Shown: positions 18,814 to 27,911 of the stretch, one piece after another | Position numbering within the stretch: position 1 is the stretch's first letter | How the letters are laid out: every line of letters starts with the position of its first letter | Made by a program: the position numbers and the translations under genes | Notes under the pieces: model-generated | Seen by the model: only the letters and a program-made list of their open reading frames with translations | What the model was told of the DNA's origin: nothing | The model's database searches: none | Source: Gammaproteobacteria bacterium | GTDB lineage: Bacteria > Pseudomonadota > Gammaproteobacteria > Pseudomonadales > Azotimanducaceae | NCBI GenBank assembly: GCA_012961165.1 | Contig: DTZW01000098.1 | Location: 1 to 35,948, forward strand | Direction: 5' to 3' | DNA: 35,948 nucleotides

Positions 18814-19878
18814 TTATATCGATTTAAACAACGGGCTTTTAGGTTTCTCGCTTTTACTGGCATTGGTGTAAAAGTTTTCCAGGTAAATGTCTCGTTCAAA
18901 CAACCTTCCCTTCATCAGGGTAGAGATACAGGCGTCAATCATCGGAGGTGACCCGCATAGATATGCTTTATACCCCTCGAATCGACCATCAAAGACCTCG
19001 TCTGCCGCATCATGCACGTATCCCCGGATTCCAGACCAATCGCTGCCTTCGGGTTCTGCAGAAACAACCGGTACATAACGGAAGTTTTCATAATCTTGCT
19101 GGAGTCTCTCGAATAGCCCTCGGTAGTACAGTTCCTGAGTGTTCCTGGCGCCGTAGATTAAGGTGATGGATTGACTGGCACCGCTCTCGAGCAGATTGAG
19201 GATCATGGATTTGGGGCTGGACAAACCAGAGCCGCCGGACAGAAAGATAATAGGTTCTGGCTGTGACTTTCTGACAAAGAATCGGCCATAAGGGCCAGTA
19301 AAACTTATCTCGTCGCCAACCTTGAGATCGTTGTGGATGTAGGATGTACCCTGTCCGTTCTCTATCAGGCTAACATTCAACTCGATGAGTTCTGACTCGG
19401 AAGGCGGGCTTGAAATGGAAAACGCTCTCGGCTGGCTTTCCAGACCCGGGATAATCACATTGACGTATTGGCCAGCTTGAAAATCGAGCTTGTCTTGCTC
19501 AAGTGCAATGAATATACCTTTTATACGTGGTGTCATTGTTTCAATTTTGCTGACAATGCCCTTAAAATCCCGAACCAGATGGATTTGTGCATCTACTTCC
19601 TCTTCGACATCCACTTCTATGACCAGATCACTTTGCGGAACTGCACAACAGGCAAGGCACTTGCCTTCATCTCGTTCAAAGTCCATCAACGCGAATGGTG
19701 ATGCTTCTCCCTGCTCAACATCGCCTTCCAAAATATCAACCTTGCAGGTGGAACATAACCCGTGCCCGCAGGCATGAGGCAGGTACACTCCCGCTCTCAA
19801 GGCAGCATCGAGTATCGTTTGCCCTTCTTCAACTTCTACAATTGCGCCGAGCGGTTCAATTTCAACCTGGTATGGCAT
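18814..19878 (-). CDS. dmpP: Phenol hydroxylase P5 reductase component
   Basis: 354 aa; MPYQVEIEPLGAIVEVEEGQTILDAALRAGVYLPHACGHGLCSTCKVDILEG; RAFSISS FAD motif; GGSGLSSPKSMIL. Confidence 0.94.
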   Translation of the reverse strand: MPYQVEIEPLGAIVEVEEGQTILDAALRAGVYLPHACGHGLCSTCKVDILEGDVEQGEASPFALMDFERDEGKCLACCAVPQSDLVIEVDVEEEVDAQIHLVRDFKGIVSKIETMTPRIKGIFIALEQDKLDFQAGQYVNVIIPGLESQPRAFSISSPPSESELIELNVSLIENGQGTSYIHNDLKVGDEISFTGPYGRFFVRKSQPEPIIFLSGGSGLSSPKSMILNLLESGASQSITLIYGARNTQELYYRGLFERLQQDYENFRYVPVVSAEPEGSDWSGIRGYVHDAADEVFDGRFEGYKAYLCGSPPMIDACISTLMKGRLFERDIYLENFYTNASKSEKPKSPLFKSI

Positions 19879-19897
19879 CTGTTTTACTCAACCCTGG

Positions 19898-20257
19898 TTA
19901 GTTGCCTGACCCATCAACACCATCGAGACCTGGTGTAATAAATCGTAGCAATGATTTGTGACCAATTCCGTTCTCTGCAAGGCTTGCATCCGGATTTGGC
20001 ACGAACGGTTGATCATCCAATATCCATTCAACTGAATCCCACTGGAGATTTTTATAATCTGGATGGCCACTCCAGATACCTGGAATGACTTCCTGCTGGA
20101 GTGCCCCAAAGGGCATCTCTGGCGGCAACGGGAAAGCAGCCGCGGCAGAAAACATGCGGTGACGATCCCAATCTACATAAACGAGTTGATTGCCATGAAA
20201 GTTTTCGACCGCATCCGCCACAATGTCGACATATGTTCCCAGAGTATTAATTGCCAT
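19898..20257 (-). CDS. dmpO: Phenol hydroxylase P4 component
   Basis: 119 aa; NFHGNQLVYVDWDRHRMFSAAAAFPLPPEMPFGALQQEVIPGIWSGHPDY. Confidence 0.92.
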   Translation of the reverse strand: MAINTLGTYVDIVADAVENFHGNQLVYVDWDRHRMFSAAAAFPLPPEMPFGALQQEVIPGIWSGHPDYKNLQWDSVEWILDDQPFVPNPDASLAENGIGHKSLLRFITPGLDGVDGSGN

Positions 20258-20268
20258 GAATAGTCTCC

Positions 20269-21798
20269 TTAGCCGACCGCGGTAGTTTCATCTTCGATAT
20301 CCTGCCCTTTCCATGCCTGCCACCTTTTATGATCGGCTGAGCCCACGTATTCTCCAGAGTCCTCTTCGTTGAAATGATACCACTTCAGGACGTCAGAAAT
20401 TTCCGCTCCGCCGCAGTTTCCCTGGAATATTTGATGAACAGGGAGCCACGCCTGTGTGTATTTTTCGGGTTCGTTCTCAAAAATATCTCTACAACCATCA
20501 GAGCAGGTGTGGTATTTGTCCCCTTTAAACAGTGAGACACGACGGCTTATCATCATGGAGTCCGTCATCACTTCGGTGAAGCACATGGGCACCTGACATA
20601 TCTGACAAAGCTGAGGGAGCCCCATGAAGTAATGCCTGTTACCAGCTTTTTCCATCTCCCGAAACATCTCAAATCGCGGTCGATAGCATTTGTCGAATGT
20701 ATCGGGATATTTTTCCGATAACCAATCCATTTTCCGATCGTCAGGTATCCATGTATGCAAGGCTGCTGCATGGGTAAAGTTGTACAAGGTGCCCCAGATC
20801 TGGTGGCTGAGATGCTCTGATTCAGCTGTAGCCACTTCATGATATTTTGGCATTCTCAGACCATACCGGCTTAAATCGTTGAACAATGCGCCAATGTTTT
20901 CTACAAAATAGATTTGCCACGCTTCTTTCCAGGACATCGGGCTGTTCGGTAACATGTAATCCTGCATGGCGGATACCAGGCTCAATACCCGGTATGCCCG
21001 CCAGAAGTGCTTGTCGATCCACCCCTGCACGATGGGAATATTGTCTTCATGCTGTTCAAGCATGAACTTGATGATTTCCAGACCCAAGGTCATGTGACGG
21101 GATTCATCCGATTGTGCTGAGAAGCCGAAAGTCACGGTTGCCATGTCACCGTTATGCGCGGCACCCGACATGAACGGTACAAATAAAAGATTGGTAAGAA
21201 TGTATTCGAATGCAAAGGAGACCGACGTAATGAACTCGAACGGTCCTCCTGTCATTGCATCTTCGAAGTAAGATTTAGGCACTGAGAGATACCAGACCCG
21301 ATCAAACATATGAATTGAATCGTGCAACCCGTTGAAATGTTTGTTGTAGTGGCTCAGTGTGTGCATCTGCGTCTGACAATGACGCAACTCATCAATAGCC
21401 TGCATCTGGCAAGCAACACGGGTTCCCTCTCCACGGAACTGCCGCCCCAGGTGCGCAAAATGTCGATGAGCACCATATTCCAGGGGAGAAACCCCCTGGA
21501 TAAACAGTTTTAGCGCATTGACATATCTGGCATCAGTCAAATTCAACTGTGCATTATTCTGTGCAAAACTATCGATGATGGCATACAGCTTCTTTTCTTT
21601 TTCTGCCTGAAATTTCCAGTAGGCATCAACCGTCAATCGAAACGGATCTTCCCACTTATCCCAATCTTTTATTTTTATTCCTTCAAAACTGTCATACGGA
21701 AACACCTTATCCATCGGTTGATATGTGGTCTCCCAGCCCATGCCCCGGGTGAGTAGCCCGTACCTCTTTCGCATATTTAGTCGTGCTGCTGCCATCAC
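20269..21798 (-). CDS. dmpN: Phenol hydroxylase P3 (alpha, diiron hydroxylase) component
   Basis: 509 aa; QAIDELRHCQTQ and QSDESRHMTLG diiron motifs; C-terminal CQICQVPMCF and YHTCSDGCRDIF metal-binding segment. Confidence 0.95.
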   Translation of the reverse strand: MMAAARLNMRKRYGLLTRGMGWETTYQPMDKVFPYDSFEGIKIKDWDKWEDPFRLTVDAYWKFQAEKEKKLYAIIDSFAQNNAQLNLTDARYVNALKLFIQGVSPLEYGAHRHFAHLGRQFRGEGTRVACQMQAIDELRHCQTQMHTLSHYNKHFNGLHDSIHMFDRVWYLSVPKSYFEDAMTGGPFEFITSVSFAFEYILTNLLFVPFMSGAAHNGDMATVTFGFSAQSDESRHMTLGLEIIKFMLEQHEDNIPIVQGWIDKHFWRAYRVLSLVSAMQDYMLPNSPMSWKEAWQIYFVENIGALFNDLSRYGLRMPKYHEVATAESEHLSHQIWGTLYNFTHAAALHTWIPDDRKMDWLSEKYPDTFDKCYRPRFEMFREMEKAGNRHYFMGLPQLCQICQVPMCFTEVMTDSMMISRRVSLFKGDKYHTCSDGCRDIFENEPEKYTQAWLPVHQIFQGNCGGAEISDVLKWYHFNEEDSGEYVGSADHKRWQAWKGQDIEDETTAVG

Positions 21799-22094
21799 TC
21801 GTCTCCTGAGTTAGTCGTTCCCGACCATGCCAATGTAAAGTAATCATCATCTTCATCAATGTTGCCACTCAGCGAAACCAGGTTGAGTTGAAGTTCCTGA
21901 ATGTCCCAGTCTCTACCGGACTTCTCGCTGACGGTGAGACGGTTCACCGTTAATCTACCGGGCGATTCGATTCGAACCATGCCGGGAAGATGTTCGATAT
22001 GGGCCTGTTGATTATCCTGCTCAATTGCTTCGACGATGGGACGTGCTTCTTCGTTGTCCTGAAGAATGAGAAACACCTTATCTGCCATGATCAT
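21795..22094 (-). CDS. dmpM: Phenol hydroxylase P2 effector component
   Basis: 99 aa; ADKVFLILQDNEEARPIVEAIEQDNQQAHIEHLPGMVRIESPGRLTVNR; overlaps flanking genes as expected for coupled translation. Confidence 0.92.
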   Translation of the reverse strand: MIMADKVFLILQDNEEARPIVEAIEQDNQQAHIEHLPGMVRIESPGRLTVNRLTVSEKSGRDWDIQELQLNLVSLSGNIDEDDDYFTLAWSGTTNSGDE

Positions 22095-23094
22095 TCCCCT
22101 TTAGCACCAACCCCTGGTCACACATTCGCTCGAACAACTCCTGTCTAATCTGGGTTAAATATTGCAGGCCTGTCTCGGGGAATGCCGCAAGACAGATTGG
22201 CTCCAGCGATTCCGATAAACGAGCGAGCCATTGAGAAGTCCAGTTAGAGAGTAGTTCTGTATTCTCCACGGATTCAGCCGCGGTCGTCTTTATCAGCGCA
22301 TTGGTCCAGCGAACTGTTTCGGCGTACCAGTCATTCATGAATTCTGTCAACATCGCTACGCCAATGTTATCTTGCGAAAGATCATCGACCAGTCGCTGAT
22401 AAATCAATGGATAAACTAAACCATCCATCACAATATTTTGCGCAATCATGGTTTCAAACCAGTCTTCAAGCACAAATATATCTTCCATTGCGTGTCGAAG
22501 TTTTTGCCACATCTCCAATCCGAGCCAGTCAGATTTCGCCTGGTCCAGAACCGCTGTATCATTCCCGTTAGCCATCAAGCCAATACGTGTCAGGTACTGG
22601 GCAATTCCAAGCCGATCGATTGAATTGAACATGGTTACCTGGGTTACGGCAACGCCGTAACCAAAGTCGGTAATAGCGCAATTGTTCATGTTTGCGCCCC
22701 ATTCCACATGCCTCAAGGGGACAATGAACGAATTTATTTTGTTTCTGATCTCATCTGACTGATCAGCGAAGAGGTTTCGCTTGTCGACGAATTCAAAATT
22801 CTTCTCAACAATTTCCTGCTGCTTGGCTCGCGCCATGGTGTAGGTGCCATAATAAAACTGTCTGGGATCTTTGAACGAATACCAGTCCTCCATCACTATC
22901 GCTGTCCGGCTAACATCATAGACTTCATATTTCGGATCCCAGAGGGGCCGATAATGAAAGTTAGCCGTTGACTGAAGGTCATAAGTGGCTTCCTGATAGC
23001 GAGAGCCTGTCTTGCCTTCACCAATTCGCCGAGCAACATGGTCATAGGTAAGTCGTATCGGCTCAATGGTCGTTGATGGTATTTCAATACTCAT
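22078..23094 (-). CDS. dmpL: Phenol hydroxylase P1 (beta) component
   Basis: 338 aa; TANFHYRPLWDPKYEVYDVSRTAIVMEDWYSFKDPRQFYYGTYTMARA. Confidence 0.93.
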   Translation of the reverse strand: MSIEIPSTTIEPIRLTYDHVARRIGEGKTGSRYQEATYDLQSTANFHYRPLWDPKYEVYDVSRTAIVMEDWYSFKDPRQFYYGTYTMARAKQQEIVEKNFEFVDKRNLFADQSDEIRNKINSFIVPLRHVEWGANMNNCAITDFGYGVAVTQVTMFNSIDRLGIAQYLTRIGLMANGNDTAVLDQAKSDWLGLEMWQKLRHAMEDIFVLEDWFETMIAQNIVMDGLVYPLIYQRLVDDLSQDNIGVAMLTEFMNDWYAETVRWTNALIKTTAAESVENTELLSNWTSQWLARLSESLEPICLAAFPETGLQYLTQIRQELFERMCDQGLVLKGNDHGR

Positions 23095-23130
23095 GAAAAA
23101 CTGTTCTCCATTACTATCGATGTAGTAAAT

Positions 23131-23400
23131 CTAGTCATATCCAAATCCGGGATCACCATGTCGCCATTTAAGTTTGTCGAACTCAACCGCTGCTGATTGT
23201 TCACTGGTCAGGTGCTCTACTCGATTGTTTCGGCAGAATTCGGAAAATTGACCAAATGGCAACACCAGCGCGACATGCAGCGTCGGGTCTCCGATTGAAA
23301 AATCAAATTCGACGAACTTATCGTGAAGAACACCTGTAACATGAACATACCTTTGCAAACTGGTTAGTGCGTCATCCATCATATTTAAACTGGTCTTCAA
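23131..23400 (-). CDS. dmpK: Phenol hydroxylase P0 assembly component
   Basis: 89 aa; RYVHVTGVLHDKFVEFDFSIGDPTLHVALVLPFGQFSEFCRNNRVEHL; first of the KLMNOP series. Confidence 0.88.
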   Translation of the reverse strand: MKTSLNMMDDALTSLQRYVHVTGVLHDKFVEFDFSIGDPTLHVALVLPFGQFSEFCRNNRVEHLTSEQSAAVEFDKLKWRHGDPGFGYD

Positions 23401-23405
23401 AACTA

Positions 23406-24467
23406 CTAAGGCCTGATAATCATCTTTTTGGCGTTATCCAGTTTTCCTGAAAATGTAAGGAACGCCTGGTCTATATCTGATAACGAATATTCATGGGAAA
23501 AATAAGAATCGGGATCAATTATGGCTGCCTCCAACAATTTCTGACCGGCTTCCATATAGGGTTGGACATTTGCAAAACCGTTCATATGCAGAGAAATGTC
23601 CCGTAAGAAAACATCAGCCAACACAAGATTGAATTCCTGCTCTGTGAACACACCCATCGCAGCAATAGTCCCACCAGGACGAATAATGTCCAGGCTCATT
23701 CGCAGTGAGGTACCAGACCCGACGACTTCGATGACCTTGTCGAATCCCCGGCCACTGCACGAAACCATGGCTTGTTCGCATGCATCAGCGTCAGCCGAAT
23801 TGATCGCCTGCACACCCTTTTGGATTACCAATTCGCGCCGATGCGCGACGGGCTCAAGAACACACACAGCGCCAGGAGATTTTTGCAATGCCAGATCGAG
23901 GCACATCAACCCGGTGGGACCTGCACCAACAATCGCTACACTTTCGCCCGGTTGAATGCTTGCCAACTCATTCGCGATGATCGCAGTGGGCAAATTACAC
24001 GAAAGTAACAATGCCGCATTGTCAGGAATACCGTCTGTTATTTTTATCGCATGGGCATCTGCATGTGGTAGCACCATCGCTTCTGCGTGTGTACCGTTTA
24101 GGTTTCCGAAGGGAACGCCGAACCCATAAACCGCTTTCTGTGTTGTCTCACAATGTGCTGTCTGGCCGACTTCACACATATAACAACTACCACAGGAACA
24201 TGAATAGGCCATTGAAACCCTGTCTCCTATTGAAAACTTCGATATGGCAGCACCCACTTCGCGAACTATGCCAACCAATTCATGGCCTATCTGCGATTTA
24301 CCTCGCTCCATGAAAGCATCCATTGCGCCTCGATAGAGATGAAGATCTGACCCACAAATAGAGGTAGCCGAAACTTCAACCAGCATCTCGTGATCCTGCT
24401 CGAGTCTGGCGTCGGCAATGTCATCCAATCGGATATCTTCTGGACCATGGTAAATAGCTGCTTTCAT
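23406..24467 (-). CDS. Zn-dependent medium-chain alcohol dehydrogenase
   Basis: CGSDLHLYRG, GHELVGIVREVG, structural-Zn CSCGSCYMCEVGQTAHC, GAGPTGLMCLDLA. The ORF-track start (24506) is a TTG overlapping a sigma54-like promoter; MKAAIYHGPEDIRLDDI with ATG at 24467 and an upstream GGA is the better start. Confidence 0.88.
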   Translation of the reverse strand: MKAAIYHGPEDIRLDDIADARLEQDHEMLVEVSATSICGSDLHLYRGAMDAFMERGKSQIGHELVGIVREVGAAISKFSIGDRVSMAYSCSCGSCYMCEVGQTAHCETTQKAVYGFGVPFGNLNGTHAEAMVLPHADAHAIKITDGIPDNAALLLSCNLPTAIIANELASIQPGESVAIVGAGPTGLMCLDLALQKSPGAVCVLEPVAHRRELVIQKGVQAINSADADACEQAMVSCSGRGFDKVIEVVGSGTSLRMSLDIIRPGGTIAAMGVFTEQEFNLVLADVFLRDISLHMNGFANVQPYMEAGQKLLEAAIIDPDSYFSHEYSLSDIDQAFLTFSGKLDNAKKMIIRP

Positions 24468-24501
24468 TTCGTATCCAACCGATTCGGGATACGTTTTAGA
24501 T

Positions 24502-24517
24502 CGCAATCTTCATGCCA
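24502..24517 (-). promoter_or_regulatory. Candidate sigma54 (-24/-12) promoter
   Basis: Minus strand reads TGGCATGAAGATTGCG: TGGCAT-N5-TTGCG with exact GG-N10-GC spacing. It precedes the ADH/phenol-hydroxylase operon and is next to a sigma54 activator gene. Confidence 0.75.
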
Positions 24518-24594
24518 GTTTCTACAGGGTCCTAAACACCTGTTCTATAAGGAGATCTTAAGTCGGTACAGGTTTGGAGTTCGCTATATGGCAA

Positions 24595-24624
24595 GTTATT
24601 TAGCCACTTAACCAAATAGCTAAC
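24595..24624. promoter_or_regulatory. Candidate upstream activator sequence (imperfect 30-bp dyad)
   Basis: GTTATTTAGCCACTTAACCAAATAGCTAAC: symmetric positions GTTA..TA.....TTAA.....TA..TAAC; centred about 100 bp upstream of the sigma54-like promoter. Confidence 0.4.
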
Positions 24625-24698
24625 GGGATTTCCGGAAACAGCCTCAAACAGCCGAGCACCAAAGAATGTTCGAGTTAAGACCAACAATCAAAATGGCG

Positions 24699-26387
24699 TC
24701 AATCTTCGGGAACACGGCTGCCGCCAGCCGCAACAATTTCGAACTTTTTCAACCGATATCTGAGTTGCGCATCCCCCATGCCCAATAAACGCGCGGTGGC
24801 TGACACATTTCCATCGGTACTATCAAGCGCCATTTCAATAATTCGCTGTTCAAGTGATTCAAAGGAATTACCTTCTGCAAACCACTCTTTTATATTCAGA
24901 TCTACAGTTTGGTTGGAACTCAATCGGCCACTACGATCAACTGTTGGCAAGAGATTCCCGACCTGTTGCTGGCCCGGAAATAGAACTGTACTGTCAACTT
25001 TACCGCCGTCCTCGGTCAGAATCACACCACGCTCAATCACATTTTCTAGTTCCCGGACGTTACCCGGCCAGGAATATTGTTGAAATGCCGCCCTAACTTT
25101 GTCCGTTATTCCCAAAACGCGTTTGTTGTGGCGAACATTACTTTTCTGAATGAACAGGTCCACCAGTGCAGGTATGTCCTCAACACGTTCTCGAAGAGCA
25201 GGGATGTGTAATGGGAACACATTAATGCGATAGAGCAGATCTGCTCTGAATTCTCCGGCTCGAACTTTTTCTTCAAGATCAGCGTTAGTAGCTGCTATCA
25301 GGCGCACATCAACTTTTCTTGTGTGGATGTCCCCGACCCTGTCAAATTCGCCAGACTGCACTACTCGGAGTAGTTTAGCCTGTGCAGCAGCCGTCAATTC
25401 TCCTACTTCATCAAGAAAAAGAGTGCCACCATGCGCTCGTTCGAACCGGCCCGCTCTAGACTGATCTGCACCGGTGAAAGCGCCTTTTTCGACCCCAAAT
25501 AGTTCAGCCTCAATCAGGTCTGCCGGGAGCGCTGCGCAATTCACTGCAACGAACGGTTTGTCTTTTCTTTTGCTTAGTCGGTGCAGAGCGACTGAAAATA
25601 TGTCTTTGCCAACACCCGTTTCCCCCAACAACAAGACCGGCACATCACAATCAGCGGCAGGCTTCAACAGTTTCAGCGCCGCTTTTATGCTCTGCGATTC
25701 GCCAATAATGTCGTCAGGATTAACGTCTTCGGTCATCGTGGAGCGCAACTGCGTTACTTCGTTACTCAACGAGTACAGAGTTTCCGCAATTGAATCGGCA
25801 GAATAGTATGAGCTGAGCTTTTCACCGTCTTCCCACTCCGCTATGGGTTTCCCCACGATGCGACAGTGTTTGTCCCCCATGCCCATGCACTCAATTTCCT
25901 TGAACAGAATTGGCACTCCGACCAGCTCACTGGTGTATCCACCGGCGTAACCTATCTGGTTCCAGCAGACAGGCTCACCGGAAATACCCATCGTTCGCAG
26001 GTGTTCCTCTGCCTCAAAGGAATTTTCCCAATAAAATTCGCCATAATACCTACCGCTGCCTATATCCAGTTCAAGCTTTATGGGTACTACACGAACGATA
26101 CCCTCAAGTGCGTGTAATTGAGGACCTACCAGAAACATATCTTCTTCGCTCGAATCCGGGCGGATGGTCCTCGCAAGCCTCGCATCATTTTGACCGGACA
26201 AACTTCCCATTCGCATGAGCAATCCTTTAGCCCGGGAAAGGCCAAGACTGTTTACTAGCTCATTTCTCAGCGCCCCAAAGGACGAAGCATGCAGCATCAG
26301 CATCCGCTGCTCACCAAGCCAGATCTTGCCACTCTCATCGTCAAAGGAGATGATGGATCGCAAATCCTGAATTGAAGGTACAATCAT
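24699..26387 (-). CDS. Sigma54-dependent transcriptional activator, XylR/DmpR family
   Basis: 562 aa; V4R-like [21 protein letters not shown]...[10 protein letters not shown]; Walker [26 protein letters not shown]; Fis-type C-terminal [26 protein letters not shown]. Confidence 0.94.
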   Translation of the reverse strand: MIVPSIQDLRSIISFDDESGKIWLGEQRMLMLHASSFGALRNELVNSLGLSRAKGLLMRMGSLSGQNDARLARTIRPDSSEEDMFLVGPQLHALEGIVRVVPIKLELDIGSGRYYGEFYWENSFEAEEHLRTMGISGEPVCWNQIGYAGGYTSELVGVPILFKEIECMGMGDKHCRIVGKPIAEWEDGEKLSSYYSADSIAETLYSLSNEVTQLRSTMTEDVNPDDIIGESQSIKAALKLLKPAADCDVPVLLLGETGVGKDIFSVALHRLSKRKDKPFVAVNCAALPADLIEAELFGVEKGAFTGADQSRAGRFERAHGGTLFLDEVGELTAAAQAKLLRVVQSGEFDRVGDIHTRKVDVRLIAATNADLEEKVRAGEFRADLLYRINVFPLHIPALRERVEDIPALVDLFIQKSNVRHNKRVLGITDKVRAAFQQYSWPGNVRELENVIERGVILTEDGGKVDSTVLFPGQQQVGNLLPTVDRSGRLSSNQTVDLNIKEWFAEGNSFESLEQRIIEMALDSTDGNVSATARLLGMGDAQLRYRLKKFEIVAAGGSRVPED

Positions 26388-26390
26388 ATT

Positions 26391-26414
26391 GATGAAGATA
26401 TATATTGATTCATC
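26391..26414. promoter_or_regulatory. Dyad-symmetric element between the regulator and trpB2-like gene
   Basis: GATGAAgatATATATtgaTTCATC: perfect 6-bp arms plus symmetric ATATAT core; 3 bp upstream of the regulator start codon. Confidence 0.35.
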
Positions 26415-26497
26415 GTTTTATTATGGCCTTTTGGTTCGCTAGAACAAGTAAAAGACAAATTCCAACATAATTGGCACTCACTGACTGAGGTTAAACC

Positions 26498-27856
26498 ATG
26501 CAAACAAAAATAACGTTACCTGAATCCTCGATACCAGATCATTGGTACAACGTCGTTGCTGATATGCCTAACCAACCACTCCCTTATATTGGACCTGAGG
26601 GCCAACCGATCACTCCCGATGCCATGCAAGCAATTTTTCCGCCATCAATCATTGAACAGGAGATGTCTGGTGAACGCTGGATCGAAATACCTGAACCCGT
26701 CCGAGAGGCTCTCAAGTTGTGGCGCCCTTCGCCGCTGTACCGTGCGCATCGACTTGAACAGGCCATCGGGACACCTGCCCGGATCTATTACAAAAATGAA
26801 TCGGTCAGCCCGGCGGGCTCCCACAAACCCAATACAGCTGTAGCCCAAGCCTACTATAATCGCGAGGCCGGTATTAGTCACCTTGCTACTGAAACCGGGG
26901 CGGGTCAATGGGGTTGTGCACTCTCCCTTGCCGGACAAATGTTTGGACTCCAGGTTCATATTTACATGGTGAAAATAAGTTACGACCAGAAACCTGCAAG
27001 GCGCTCGATGATGCAAGCCTGGGGCGGGGAGGTGCACTCCAGCCCGTCCAATCTGACCGAATGTGGCCGAAAGATTCTTGATAAAGACCCCAACTGCAGT
27101 GGTTCACTCGGTATCGCCATATCAGAGGCGGTAGAAGAAGCCGCGGGTAAGGAAGACACAAACTACGCACTTGGTTCGGTGCTCAATCATGTCCTGCTAC
27201 ATCAAACCGTCATCGGCCAGGAGGCCAAAGCCCAACTGGCACTGGTTGACGAATACCCGGATGTAATTTTCGCTCCATGCGGTGGAGGGTCTAATTTTGG
27301 GGGAATTGCCTTTCCGTTCTTCGCTGACAAAGCTGCCGGAAAGGAAGTGCAGCTTGTTGCGGTTGAACCAACATCATGCCCCACACTCACCAAGGGAACC
27401 TATGCCTGGGATTGGGGAGATTCTGCCGGTCTGACACCAATAATGAAAATGTACACGCTTGGCCATGACTTTGTGCCACCAGGTATCCACGCGGGTGGAC
27501 TCCGATACCACGGCGCCTCTGCCCTGGTCAGCCAGCTTTATCACGAGGGGCTTATAGACGCAGTTTCAATACCACAGACAGAGACGTTCGAGGCGGGTCT
27601 TTTATTTGCAAGAACCGAAGGCATTATTCCGGCACCAGAATCAACCCATGCGCTGGCCGCCATGATACGCGAGGCTAAATCCTGCAAAGAAAGCGGCGAA
27701 CAGAAAACGCTATTGTTTAACCTGTCCGGGCATGGTCATTTCGATTTGAGTGCCTATGATCGTTTTATCAGTGGGGAATTACGGGATGAGGAATATTCAA
27801 GCGAAGCCATTGCGGCGTCTCTACAAAACCTACCCAATGTTGCTTTTGAAGAATAA
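26498..27856 (+). CDS. TrpB2-type tryptophan synthase beta-like PLP enzyme
   Basis: 452 aa; long N-terminal extension typical of TrpB2, PLP-lysine SPAGSHKPNTA, TETGAGQWG, phosphate loop CGGGSNFGG; no trpA in the window. Confidence 0.9.
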   Translation: MQTKITLPESSIPDHWYNVVADMPNQPLPYIGPEGQPITPDAMQAIFPPSIIEQEMSGERWIEIPEPVREALKLWRPSPLYRAHRLEQAIGTPARIYYKNESVSPAGSHKPNTAVAQAYYNREAGISHLATETGAGQWGCALSLAGQMFGLQVHIYMVKISYDQKPARRSMMQAWGGEVHSSPSNLTECGRKILDKDPNCSGSLGIAISEAVEEAAGKEDTNYALGSVLNHVLLHQTVIGQEAKAQLALVDEYPDVIFAPCGGGSNFGGIAFPFFADKAAGKEVQLVAVEPTSCPTLTKGTYAWDWGDSAGLTPIMKMYTLGHDFVPPGIHAGGLRYHGASALVSQLYHEGLIDAVSIPQTETFEAGLLFARTEGIIPAPESTHALAAMIREAKSCKESGEQKTLLFNLSGHGHFDLSAYDRFISGELRDEEYSSEAIAASLQNLPNVAFEE

Positions 27857-27876
27857 ACAAAAAGAGTAACGCAATA

Positions 27877-27903
27877 GGCAGGGTTGCAAATTGCAACCCT
27901 GCC
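27877..27903. terminator. Perfect inverted repeat between convergent genes, likely bidirectional terminator/hairpin
   Basis: GGCAGGGTTGCAA-a-TTGCAACCCTGCC, 13-bp perfect arms, between the trpB2-like stop (27856) and the DUF1329 stop (27912). The T tract is weak on the plus side; minus side has a downstream CTCTTTTTG. Confidence 0.7.
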
Positions 27904-27911
27904 GTCTCGCA

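Noticed and set aside
24468-24506. TTG-initiated N-terminal extension (MRSKTYPESVGYE) of the alcohol dehydrogenase in the ORF track
   Set aside because: It overlaps the sigma54-like -12 element, and MKAAIYHG at 24467 is the family-typical start with an upstream GGA.
26470-26490. TGGCACTCACTGACTGAGG upstream of the trpB2-like gene as a sigma54 promoter
   Set aside because: GG is followed at N10 by CT, not GC, so only the -24 half matches.
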